64,000 nt of DNA from CAYYIS01 sp964470965 (GTDB taxonomy: Bacteria > JAAXHH01 > JABIQT01), in the NCBI GenBank assembly GCA_964470965.1, contig CAYYIS010000014.1:1-64000 (forward strand), in the 5' to 3' direction. Shown here piece after piece: positions 37,402 through 45,389 of this stretch; position 1 is the stretch's first letter; every line of letters begins with the position of its first letter. The notes beneath the pieces are model-generated. The model saw nothing but the letters and a program-made list of their open reading frames with translations. It was not told the origin of the DNA and searched no databases. The translations under genes and the position numbers were made by a program.

Positions 37402-38382
37402 ATGGATTACCGGTATCTCGGTAAAACGGGCATCAAAGTGTCGCCCATTTGTCTCGGCACCGCCTTTCGCGGACAAATGGATGAGAATGTCAGTATCCGT
37501 ACCATCGAACGAGCGCTTGACCTCGGGATTAATTTCATAGATTCTGCTCTCTACGGCGGCGGGAAATCGGAAACATTGGTCGGGAAGGCTTTAAAGGGAA
37601 AGCGGCAAAATGTAATCCTTACGACCAAGATTTATGGTACCATCGGAAACAGCCCTAACCATTCCGGACTGTCCCGCGTCAACCTTATACGTGGCGTGGA
37701 GGCCAGTCTGAAACGATTACAGACCGATTATATCGATGTGTATCTCTGCCATGCATTCGATGAGCACACGGCTCTTGAAGAGACGATCAGTACACTGAAT
37801 GACATCGTCAGGCAGGGAAAGGTGAGATATGTCGGATGCAGTAATTTTCCGGTATGGAAAGTGATGGAATCGCTCTGGATCAGCGACCGTCGAAATCTGG
37901 AATCCTTCGTCTGTCTGCAATACCAGTACAATCTGCTGAACCGTACAGACCTGGAACCGGAACTTATGCCGTTGTGCCGCCAGTTTGGACTCGGAATGAT
38001 GGCCTACAGCCCCCTGGCTATCGGCCTTTTAACAGGCCGGTTCCGCCGAGGGCAGCCGCCTCCGCCGGGAACGCCTTGGAGCAAAGACCCTGTGCCAGGT
38101 CTGGCCAGAAGCACGTATCCCTTTGAACAAGCGATGACCGAGCAGGTGGATACCATCGTGCAGACATTGATTGATCTCGGTGAAAAATATGATAAGACCC
38201 CGGCGCAGGTAGCGGTAGCCTGGATCATAGATCATGATGAGATAACCGCACCGATTCTCGGCGCGGATATACCTGAACATGTAGAGGAAGTCGTCGGAGC
38301 GTCGGGATGGGTTCTGGAACCAGAAGACCGGGATGCTTTAGACCTTGTGTCTACGCCGGATTCCAGGCAAAAATATGCTTAG
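37402..38382 (+). CDS. Aldo/keto reductase
   Basis: A 326-residue NADPH-type reductase. YRYLGKTGIKVSPICLGT is the family opening, NFIDSALYGGGKSE carries the catalytic Asp and Tyr, TTKIYG the Lys and DVYLCHAFD the His. VRYVGCSNFPVWKV and LAIGLLTGRFRRG are also typical of the YghZ/Kvbeta-like branch. It follows the isomerase gene by 21 bases with AAGGA six bases before the ATG. It converges with the small membrane-protein gene, with about 20 bases between the two stops. Confidence 0.9.
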   Translation: MDYRYLGKTGIKVSPICLGTAFRGQMDENVSIRTIERALDLGINFIDSALYGGGKSETLVGKALKGKRQNVILTTKIYGTIGNSPNHSGLSRVNLIRGVEASLKRLQTDYIDVYLCHAFDEHTALEETISTLNDIVRQGKVRYVGCSNFPVWKVMESLWISDRRNLESFVCLQYQYNLLNRTDLEPELMPLCRQFGLGMMAYSPLAIGLLTGRFRRGQPPPPGTPWSKDPVPGLARSTYPFEQAMTEQVDTIVQTLIDLGEKYDKTPAQVAVAWIIDHDEITAPILGADIPEHVEEVVGASGWVLEPEDRDALDLVSTPDSRQKYA

Positions 38383-38403
38383 GCACATTGCTAAGCCAGG
38401 CAG

Positions 38404-38619
38404 TCAATCGTTTCGCGTTTTTCGTTTAGTCTCTATCTTTGTTTTGTCGAATTCATCACGTATACGTTTGAATTTCCCGATAACCAGAACACACAGAACT
38501 ACCAGAATTATACCCAGAAAAACCTGATAGAGTGGGTGTTCCCAGTTCAGGAGCACCGGCCACAGCGCTATTATGGCCAGGATGGTAAATATGGATTCTC
38601 CTATTTCTCGTTTGGTCAT
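38404..38619 (-). CDS. Small two-helix membrane protein
   Basis: A 71-residue protein with two hydrophobic stretches (IFTILAIIALWPVLL and VFLGIILVVLCVLVIG) and a strongly basic C-terminal tail (KFKRIRDEFDKTKIETKRK). I do not recognise a family. GAGG five bases before the ATG and its place 30 bases after the ThuA-Gfo/Idh gene support it as the last gene of the long minus-strand operon. The two helices with both ends inside suggest an accessory membrane protein. Confidence 0.6.
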   Translation of the reverse strand: MTKREIGESIFTILAIIALWPVLLNWEHPLYQVFLGIILVVLCVLVIGKFKRIRDEFDKTKIETKRKTRND

Positions 38620-38649
38620 ACCTGCCTCACCATATGCTTCATCTTCTGA

Positions 38650-40314
38650 TTAATATCCCAGTTCAATCTCCACAAGCCGATTTTCACGTGACGCGATTTC
38701 ACACCCTTCAATGCACTGGATCGGCCCTTTCGCCCATTCTGCGGTGATGATCAGCGGAAGATCCGAAAGCAGATGGTCGGCCACGTTTTTATAGTAACCC
38801 GCCCACAGGTGTCCCCTTTCGTAAGCCGGAACCTGGGACGTAACCCGCCGTCCCGAATCCCCGGGAACCGTTACGACAGCGGCACCGTCCCAATTTTCCA
38901 TGACGACGGAACCCTCGGTTCCCTGAATGGTCCACAAAGGCCGCGGGGAAGCGTGAATATTCGATGCTATCAGCTGGGCTTCCAGCCCCGTGTCAAACTT
39001 AACGTATGCGCGGCAGAAATCTTCGTTGGAACTGTTGTACCAGACTTTTTTGAGGAAATTCCCATACACAGTCGCTTTCTTGTTGATTCTGTTTCCGCCC
39101 TCGTCCTCCTGAGGCACCAGTGTCAGAATTTTTTCAAACTGGTGTGCACCCATATCGTATAGGGCGCCTCCGGATATCTCCTTTTGAGAACGCCACGCAT
39201 GACCTGGCGCGCCGTAGCCGACCATGTTACATTCTATAGAATACAACTCCCCTATTGATCCGGCGTCTATGATTTCCCGCAACGAGAGGATATCCGGATC
39301 CCAGTGGCGGTTGTGATATACGGAGAGCATCACTCCCTTTTCTTGTGCGAGAGCGATGAGGTCGTCCGCGTCCGCAACACGGACCGTAAACGGCTTTTCC
39401 GTGATGACATTGAGACCCGCTTCCAGGAACGGACGGGCGACTTCGGCATGTAACACGTGCGGGACGATTACGATAGCAAGGTCGATCAGGCCGCTTTTGA
39501 TGAGTTCATTCGTGTCCTCGAAGGTGGCGATATGGTCTCCCTGTTCTTCTCTGGCTGCTTCGAGGCGGGCCGGATCCCTGTCACATACTGCCGTAAGCTC
39601 GAAGCCATACGTTCTGGCTATCTGCTCGCTGTGGTGTTTGCCCATGTTGAACAGGGGGCCATAACCGACGATTCCGAATCTGATGGCGTTGCGGTCTTTC
39701 AAGCCACAGACATAGCGGAGACCTTTGATGAGCAGATCCTGGAAGGCCGGATTCTGAAATGTACGGTGGTCATGTCCGAGGGCGGTATAGAAAACCTTGC
39801 CCTCTCCGTAATCCCGGACATATCCCAGCGGTTTTTCTTCAAATCGCCATAACCCTTTCTGAAACCACCGTAGGGGTGCGTCCGTGTGGATTTTCATGTT
39901 GTAGCATTCGTCTACCACCCGGAATTGGGGCTCAAGGCGGGGCAAGATATCGTCGACATCATCGGCTGAATAAACATCGAACGTGCCCAGGGGGTCGTGG
40001 CCGAGAAACTCGGTCCCGATCATTTCCGTATATGCTTCATGCTGGGTCAGAAAAGCGTTCGCCCCGTGGACGCCGAGAACGCCCCCGCCATTGACGGCGA
40101 ATGAGGTGATGCCATGCTCCTGTTCGGGGGTCATATCGCCACCGAGAATGTAAAGCGCTACCGCATCGTATGCGTCCAGGTTGCACAGACTGTTACGATC
40201 GCTCGTAACTTCAACCGTGAACTGACCGGACGTTTTCGTTATTGACTGGAACATACCGGCAAAATCACCGTAAGGGGGGTCCGCGTGGTTGATCAATAAC
40301 AGGACGTTTTTCAT
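38650..40314 (-). CDS. ThuA-like domain fused to a Gfo/Idh/MocA oxidoreductase
   Basis: A 554-residue two-domain protein. Residues 1-205 form a ThuA-like (glutamine amidotransferase-like fold) domain with GVLGVHGANAFL and the hallmark FYTALGHDHRTFQNPAFQDLLIKGLRYVCG. From residue 210 a complete oxidoreductase follows: IRFGIVGYGPLF for NAD(P), then TEKPFT with E306-K307-P308, and GGALYDMGAHQFE. Separate ThuA and Gfo/Idh genes are often neighbours, so a fusion suggests that they act on the same sugar. Its start overlaps the upstream DUF1189-like gene by four bases (ATGA). Confidence 0.88.
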   Translation of the reverse strand: MKNVLLLINHADPPYGDFAGMFQSITKTSGQFTVEVTSDRNSLCNLDAYDAVALYILGGDMTPEQEHGITSFAVNGGGVLGVHGANAFLTQHEAYTEMIGTEFLGHDPLGTFDVYSADDVDDILPRLEPQFRVVDECYNMKIHTDAPLRWFQKGLWRFEEKPLGYVRDYGEGKVFYTALGHDHRTFQNPAFQDLLIKGLRYVCGLKDRNAIRFGIVGYGPLFNMGKHHSEQIARTYGFELTAVCDRDPARLEAAREEQGDHIATFEDTNELIKSGLIDLAIVIVPHVLHAEVARPFLEAGLNVITEKPFTVRVADADDLIALAQEKGVMLSVYHNRHWDPDILSLREIIDAGSIGELYSIECNMVGYGAPGHAWRSQKEISGGALYDMGAHQFEKILTLVPQEDEGGNRINKKATVYGNFLKKVWYNSSNEDFCRAYVKFDTGLEAQLIASNIHASPRPLWTIQGTEGSVVMENWDGAAVVTVPGDSGRRVTSQVPAYERGHLWAGYYKNVADHLLSDLPLIITAEWAKGPIQCIEGCEIASRENRLVEIELGY

Positions 40315-41138
40315 CGGGACTCCTCTTCGTTTGACTTGACCTGTTTTTCGAGCTCCGCGACAGCATATATTCTAATCGCGAAAAAGAGGTATCCAATCGA
40401 AAGGAGCAAACAGACCAACAGCCAGTAAAAATACGGTATCGGAAGTGCGCCATCCATGAGGATGTTCAGCGTATCGATCGCGACCGCCGGCGTGATGCTG
40501 ACGGCGGAAAGCCGCAGCAGGGTTTCGTACGATATTTCAGTATTAACGTATTGGGCAAAGAACGTACCGATGTAGGCATAAACACAGACCTGAACAATCC
40601 GGTATATGAAGGACACTATCACCGCGAATGGAAATAGAACAAACGGCAACACTGCTTTTAAGAAGTCGAACAACTGGTACAAAACATCTTCATTGAAGAC
40701 GACGGTTTCATCGACGTCCTGAAATACCGGAGCCTCCTGTATCTCACCGGTTTCCAGTCGAAAGAGCAACCGGTCCTCCAACAGGAGAAACTGTGCCTCG
40801 ACACCTTCCAGCGAGGTATATTTACCGGTCACATCGATAATGATAAACGGCTTTCCGGTACTCGGTTCATCGATAATGAATGGTTTGCTTGGGGTGGTCG
40901 ATAGTTTACCATCTTCAATTGTAATTTCAGGCGCCTGCTCTATAATCCCGGGCAGGTTCTTGTCCACCCAGTCGTCAAACTGATTGGAGATCATGATGAC
41001 AACCGGTATCCAGGTAATGGTCAGCAGTAAAAACAGATACCTAAACCCCGGTCCACGCCAGTTGCATCCCACGTCTTCATAGATCTCACCCGCGTAGTAG
41101 GACATCCAGAGCGGATGCAGATTGCTGTATTGCCGCAT
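40311..41138 (-). CDS. DUF1189-like membrane protein
   Basis: A 275-residue membrane protein. One helix lies near the N terminus (YLFLLLTITWIPVVIMI), a soluble region of about 100 residues follows (IEDGKLSTTPSKPFIIDEPS and IIDVTGKYTSLEG), then about four helices. This layout and the TxxP-FIID-type central region match my memory of DUF1189. The function of that family is not established. It lies 9 bases after the phosphodiesterase gene and overlaps the ThuA fusion gene, so it belongs to the operon. Assignment to the family is moderate; that it is a real membrane protein is much surer. Confidence 0.72.
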   Translation of the reverse strand: MRQYSNLHPLWMSYYAGEIYEDVGCNWRGPGFRYLFLLLTITWIPVVIMISNQFDDWVDKNLPGIIEQAPEITIEDGKLSTTPSKPFIIDEPSTGKPFIIIDVTGKYTSLEGVEAQFLLLEDRLLFRLETGEIQEAPVFQDVDETVVFNEDVLYQLFDFLKAVLPFVLFPFAVIVSFIYRIVQVCVYAYIGTFFAQYVNTEISYETLLRLSAVSITPAVAIDTLNILMDGALPIPYFYWLLVCLLLSIGYLFFAIRIYAVAELEKQVKSNEEESR

Positions 41139-41147
41139 AGTTGTACC

Positions 41148-41918
41148 TTATATTATTGGTTCACCGATCCAATCATCCGGCGCTTGTATTCCCAGATGTT
41201 GCGTTACTGTCGGCGCTATATCTGTTATGTGTACCTGTTTTTCCAGTGTAAATCCTTCAGGAATACCTGGTCCGGCGATCACAAGAGGGGTTGTCATATC
41301 CTCGTCACAATCTGTCCCGTGGGATTGACCATGTCCCCCATGGTCACTAGTCAGAATCACGAGGCAGTCGTCCCCTGCGGCATCCAGCACCGTACCGATA
41401 CACCCGTCGGCGTTGGCGATGCCTTCGATGTATGGTTCAGACATCCAGCCATGATTATGGCCGGCGATATCAGTGTATCCCAGGTAGACGAATGCGAACG
41501 TGGTATCGTGATCCACAAGCCAGTGGGCGGCCAGGTTCGCCAGCTCCCTATCACCGTCGGCCGCATCACAGTTTTTCATGAAGAATGAGCCGTTCAGTAA
41601 ACCAGGCGGCGAAAGGTCTCTTAACTGCTCCCAATTGAAAAATGCGGCGGTCGTATATCCCGCCTGATGTATCACGTCGATCAGGCCCGGTATCGGACGC
41701 ACCGGAGGCGTCCATGTGTTGGTGTTAATACCGTGCCGCTCCGGTCTGCATCCTAGAAACAGAGAGGTATGGCATGGCAATGTAGAGGACGGCATCACAG
41801 TTCGTGCGGACAGGGTGTGGGCACCCCGGGCTATTAATCCATCGATTACCGGCGTATCCGCCTCTGTCATGCCATCCGGCCGCATGCCATCGACCGAAAA
41901 CAGGATAATTCTGTTCAT
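41148..41918 (-). CDS. Alkaline phosphatase-superfamily phosphodiesterase (nucleotide pyrophosphatase type)
   Basis: A 256-residue metal-dependent hydrolase. The two-metal site is readable: D10 in FSVDGMRPD, the likely nucleophile T46 in PSSTLPCHTSL, Asp and His in YTDIAGHNHG, SDHGGHG, and the last His in VHITDIAP. This pattern is the type I phosphodiesterase/nucleotide pyrophosphatase family. No signal peptide is visible, so a cytoplasmic role is likely. It lies between an enolase-superfamily gene (10 bases) and the DUF1189-like gene (9 bases). Confidence 0.87.
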   Translation of the reverse strand: MNRIILFSVDGMRPDGMTEADTPVIDGLIARGAHTLSARTVMPSSTLPCHTSLFLGCRPERHGINTNTWTPPVRPIPGLIDVIHQAGYTTAAFFNWEQLRDLSPPGLLNGSFFMKNCDAADGDRELANLAAHWLVDHDTTFAFVYLGYTDIAGHNHGWMSEPYIEGIANADGCIGTVLDAAGDDCLVILTSDHGGHGQSHGTDCDEDMTTPLVIAGPGIPEGFTLEKQVHITDIAPTVTQHLGIQAPDDWIGEPII

Positions 41919-41928
41919 TATGATTTCC

Positions 41929-43056
41929 TTAAACTGAATACGCTACTGAGCCGTCTTCCCTTAGCAGCGTCTGTGATTGATTCATTGGTTTATATGGTGT
42001 TTCTTTGATAAGATCTTCATCCAGTTCCACGCCTAGGCCGGGCGCATCGATCAGCGGTATATAGCCCCCTTCCCGTTTCATCACAGTTTTGTAAACCGCA
42101 AAGCCCGGACTTTCGTCGCCCTTGCTGTATTCCTGGGTAATGAAATTCGGTATGCTGGCATCGAGGTGAATTGATGCCGCGGTGATGAGGGGTCCAAGGA
42201 AGTTGTGGGTTACGACTGCGCAATGATACGCCTCGGCGATGGCAGCGATCTTCTTGCACTGGGAGATTCCGCCGGCCAGCGCAACATCCGGACGCACATA
42301 TTGTGGTCCACCGTGAACCAGAAGTTCTTTAAACTCCCATATGGTTGTGAGGCGCTCCCCGTTTCCTACGGGTACACGAACCTTCTGCGCCACTTCGCCC
42401 TGTGCCATGATGCTATCGATCTGAATCGGGTCCTCGTAGAAGTACAGATCAAATTCCTCCAAAGCATCGGCCAGAGTCTGCGCAGTCAGGGGTGTCAATT
42501 TTCGGTGAACCTCTATAATAAGATCCAGATCGGGTCCGCCGCCCTCTCTTGCGGCAGCGGTGATTTCCCTAGCAGTCTTCACCAGCCGCGCCACTGCCAT
42601 GTCCTGGTATCCGCCAACCAGGGGATCGAACTTTAACGCCGTGAACCCCTCGCCTACCGCGTCTTTGGCAGCCTGGTACATCGTCTCCGGTGTACTGCCG
42701 CCTCCAAGCAGGTGCAGTCGTATCTTATCACGGCACTTACCACCGAGAAGTTCCCACACCGGAACTTCGAAATGCTTACCTTTTATATCCCACAGAGCGA
42801 TGTCGACCGCGCTGATGGCACCGGACAGGGCTGTACCCCTGAACGGCGACATGCGGTACAGGTACTGCCAGTGGTGCTCAATACGAAACGGATCCTTTCC
42901 TACAAGGTATCCGGAAAATCGTTGTACGATCTGTTCCACTGCTTCAGGATAACCCCAGCATGCAGTCTGTCCGATGCCTGATATGCCCGCATCGGTGTGT
43001 ATCCGAACAACAAGGCCGTTACCCATCAGTATGGTTTCAATAGACTCGATTTTCAT
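41929..43056 (-). CDS. Mandelate racemase/muconate lactonizing enzyme-family protein (galactonate/mannonate dehydratase type)
   Basis: A 375-residue enolase-superfamily enzyme, probably a sugar-acid dehydratase. Likely metal-site residues are E182 with H184 (IEVHRKL), E208 (FYEDP) and E234 (GNGERL), and the catalytic His is H284 in VVTHNFLGPL. This arrangement is that of the D-galactonate/D-mannonate dehydratase groups, although their first metal ligand is usually Asp. ATG 43056 was chosen because AAAGGAT lies six bases upstream and MKIESIETI is the typical start; the open frame reaches back to 43194. It stands 11 bases after the HAD gene. Confidence 0.88.
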   Translation of the reverse strand: MKIESIETILMGNGLVVRIHTDAGISGIGQTACWGYPEAVEQIVQRFSGYLVGKDPFRIEHHWQYLYRMSPFRGTALSGAISAVDIALWDIKGKHFEVPVWELLGGKCRDKIRLHLLGGGSTPETMYQAAKDAVGEGFTALKFDPLVGGYQDMAVARLVKTAREITAAAREGGGPDLDLIIEVHRKLTPLTAQTLADALEEFDLYFYEDPIQIDSIMAQGEVAQKVRVPVGNGERLTTIWEFKELLVHGGPQYVRPDVALAGGISQCKKIAAIAEAYHCAVVTHNFLGPLITAASIHLDASIPNFITQEYSKGDESPGFAVYKTVMKREGGYIPLIDAPGLGVELDEDLIKETPYKPMNQSQTLLREDGSVAYSV

Positions 43057-43067
43057 GAATGATCCTT

Positions 43068-43736
43068 TCAGGAAGGGGCCTTGGCAATCATCTCTTTTAT
43101 AGGTCCTTTTATGTCGTTCAACGAGTTGAGAAGCACATCTGCGATCCCGTATCTTCTGTCGCACCTGGCCGTGGCCTCCGGCACAGCGATACATTTCATT
43201 TTGGCCGCTTTGGCCGAGACGACTCCGTTGATCGAGTCCTCAATGGCGAGGCAGGATTCCGGTGTGACACCGAGTTTATGCGCGGTGGAAATATAGACAC
43301 CGGGATGTGGTTTGCCATACGGTTCTTCCTGTGCGGAATATATGAGTTCGAACCTATCCCTGAGGCCAAACTTATCGATCACCGCATCGATGATCCTGTA
43401 GGAAGAAGAAGATGCCAGCGCCAGCTTTACCGGTAGGGAGTGGCTGATATCGAGTGCGAACATAACCCCGTCTATCAGCTCGCCACGTTCGTGAATCCGT
43501 TCAATCAGGCCATCGACGATGAATTCAGCGACTTTTGCTTTTGAAGGGTGTTGCCACGGGTGCCTTCCGTGCCAGTATTCAACCACTTCGTCGATCCGAA
43601 TGCCCTGTGTTTCGATGCATTGGGCCTTTGTCAGGGGGACGCCGACCCGGTGAAACACCTCGATTTCCGATTCATGCCAGAGAGGCTCGGAATCGATTAT
43701 GACGCCGTCCATGTCGAATATTATGGTTGAGAGCAT
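43068..43736 (-). CDS. HAD-superfamily phosphatase, HxpB/YniC-like
   Basis: A 222-residue haloacid dehalogenase-like hydrolase with an alpha-helical cap. Motif I is IFDMDGVIIDSEPLW, motif II is LALASSSS, the motif III lysine is in YGKPHPGVYI and motif IV is CLAIEDSINGVVSAKAAKM. The sequence closely recalls E. coli HxpB (YniC), which removes phosphate from hexitol phosphates and 2-deoxyglucose 6-phosphate. Beta-phosphoglucomutases share these motifs but usually differ around motif II. It lies between two enolase-superfamily genes with gaps of 4 and 11 bases. Confidence 0.88.
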   Translation of the reverse strand: MLSTIIFDMDGVIIDSEPLWHESEIEVFHRVGVPLTKAQCIETQGIRIDEVVEYWHGRHPWQHPSKAKVAEFIVDGLIERIHERGELIDGVMFALDISHSLPVKLALASSSSYRIIDAVIDKFGLRDRFELIYSAQEEPYGKPHPGVYISTAHKLGVTPESCLAIEDSINGVVSAKAAKMKCIAVPEATARCDRRYGIADVLLNSLNDIKGPIKEMIAKAPS

Positions 43737-43740
43737 AGAT

Positions 43741-44829
43741 CTATTCGAAAGTCTCCTCGAACACCCGGTAATGACTTACTGCGTCATGATTCAGCGTATA
43801 GCCCAGCCCAGGCCTGTCGGTAACCAGAAAGGCGCCGCCCTCGAAAGGAAAATCTTCGTTTACCAGTGTATCCTCCCAGGCTATGGGGCCGACCATGTCG
43901 TAAGGCTGTGTCAAATGAGGCATACACGAAGCCACATGGAGACCCATTGCCGCGCCGGGACCATATGATACGGTCTGTGACCAACCGCCAAACCCGAGGT
44001 CGTGCGCCAGCCGCGATTGCTCAAGGGACTCCAGATAACTGTGTCCGCCGACGATCACATAGTCTACTGCCTGTTCCTTAAATGACCTCAACAACTGATC
44101 GGGATCTGATACATGATCCCCGATCGGCAGTTGAATCGTATTTCGAAGCCTGCGCCACTCGGAGTAATTGGCGGTTTTGCGACGGCTGAGGGGGCTTTCA
44201 AGAGAGTCGATTCTATGACCTTGAAGGCGACGCGCCAATTCCTGTGCGACCCATACTTCTTCAAGGCGCCAGCGGATATCCGGTCGGACGATCATATCTG
44301 GCAGTACGCTGTGTATGGCCTCCACCCGGTCCGTCACATATTCTATCCGGGCATCGGGTGTGGTCTCCCGATGGGTGATACATTTCATTTTATAGGATCG
44401 AAACCCGTGCTCCCAGCCCCAATGTGCATCCTCTGCGGTATGCTCTGGTGTTTTGTACCCGGTGCACTGGGTGACGGGTACACGGTCCCTCAAACGGCCG
44501 CCTAGAAGCTGCCAGATCGGAACGCCGAGCGCCTGTCCCCGGATATCCAGGATCGCTTGTTCAAACGAAGCGGTCATCTGATTTTCAGGTAACGCCAAAT
44601 TTACCTTTCTCACATCAGTCCCAAGCCAGGCCGACAGATTCTCACGTATCGTTTCTTCCGGTGTATATCGTTCGATCTGTGTAAGACCGGTGATGCCTTC
44701 GTCGGTTTCCACCTCCGCTATTCCATGGTTGGCTCTCTGGTGATGCGGCTGCCCGTACGTATCGTCCGACCACCACCAGTGGCGTTCTGGTACATTGACC
44801 ATATGCAGGTGTATGCGCGCAATCTTCAT
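43741..44829 (-). CDS. Mandelate racemase/muconate lactonizing enzyme-family protein (KxK type)
   Basis: A 362-residue enolase-superfamily protein, first gene of the long minus-strand operon. It has the KxK pair K147-M-K149 (SYKMKC) and metal-site candidates D184 (RPDIRW), E211 (LESPL) and D238 (IGDHV), where most relatives have Glu at the third place. The lid region near residues 17-30 is rich in Trp, His and Tyr. ATG 44829 gives the family start MKIARIHLHM; the frame opens earlier at 44886 but those residues do not fit. The substrate and reaction (racemase, epimerase or dehydratase) cannot be told. Confidence 0.85.
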   Translation of the reverse strand: MKIARIHLHMVNVPERHWWWSDDTYGQPHHQRANHGIAEVETDEGITGLTQIERYTPEETIRENLSAWLGTDVRKVNLALPENQMTASFEQAILDIRGQALGVPIWQLLGGRLRDRVPVTQCTGYKTPEHTAEDAHWGWEHGFRSYKMKCITHRETTPDARIEYVTDRVEAIHSVLPDMIVRPDIRWRLEEVWVAQELARRLQGHRIDSLESPLSRRKTANYSEWRRLRNTIQLPIGDHVSDPDQLLRSFKEQAVDYVIVGGHSYLESLEQSRLAHDLGFGGWSQTVSYGPGAAMGLHVASCMPHLTQPYDMVGPIAWEDTLVNEDFPFEGGAFLVTDRPGLGYTLNHDAVSHYRVFEETFE

Positions 44830-45234
44830 GGAAAAAATCCCGGTCAGTCTGTTACTTCTTGTGAATATCTGCCCAATGTATAGCAATCAAATTAATCCCG
44901 GTAGTTATTTTTCTTGTTGCCGGAACGTGTTCATATTCAGCTTAAGTTGTAGATCACAACGACATACCAATACATCGTGATTTATACCAGGTAACACGGA
45001 TTGATCTTAACAGACAATGGCCAATAGGTTATGGGTCTCCACGGCAACTTCTCCATACCGAAGAAGACTCAGTTTGTGGCATCTTTATAAACCTTACAGG
45101 CCCACAAGATTGGTGCCCTGGAGTGACCGCCCGGCGGGAGGCAAAACAGGGGATCGCATTGTCACTCCCGTTGCAATGTCGGTCCGTTAATTCAGTGTTG
45201 ATAATTAATTATGTAGCCATCCTAAATATTCTAT

Positions 45235-45263
45235 TTGCGTTTACCGTCAACGTATGTTACAAT
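45235..45263 (+). promoter_or_regulatory. Candidate promoter for the Tat aminotransferase gene
   Basis: TTGCGT at 45235-45240 (three of six) and TACAAT at 45258-45263 (five of six) have a 17-base spacer. The leader would be about 120 bases. Confidence 0.38.
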
Positions 45264-45377
45264 GAGACCACACCGGTAAAATCGAAGGACAGGCCAGTCC
45301 TCTTTAATGTGTTCGATGTCACTTTATGGCGATTCAACAGCGGGGTGGTCGCGGGTGTTCATCTAATCACGCAACTC

Positions 45378-45384
45378 GGAGGTG
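45378..45384 (+). promoter_or_regulatory. Strong ribosome binding site fixing the aminotransferase start
   Basis: GGAGGTG stands five bases before the ATG at 45390. It decides against earlier in-frame starts from 45123 onward and puts the twin-arginine motif 23 residues from the N terminus. Confidence 0.75.
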
Positions 45385-45389
45385 CCACT

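Larger units (their letters stand above)
44830..45389. other. Divergent regulatory region
   Basis: About 560 bases separate the start of the minus-strand enolase operon from the aminotransferase gene. The plus-strand frame is open from 45123, but the residues before 45390 have no family features. One candidate promoter is listed. I see no known riboswitch. Confidence 0.45.

Noticed and set aside
36817..37476. 219-codon minus-strand frame opposite the isomerase gene
   Set aside because: Antisense to a clear TIM-barrel protein with metal residues; no recognisable domain.
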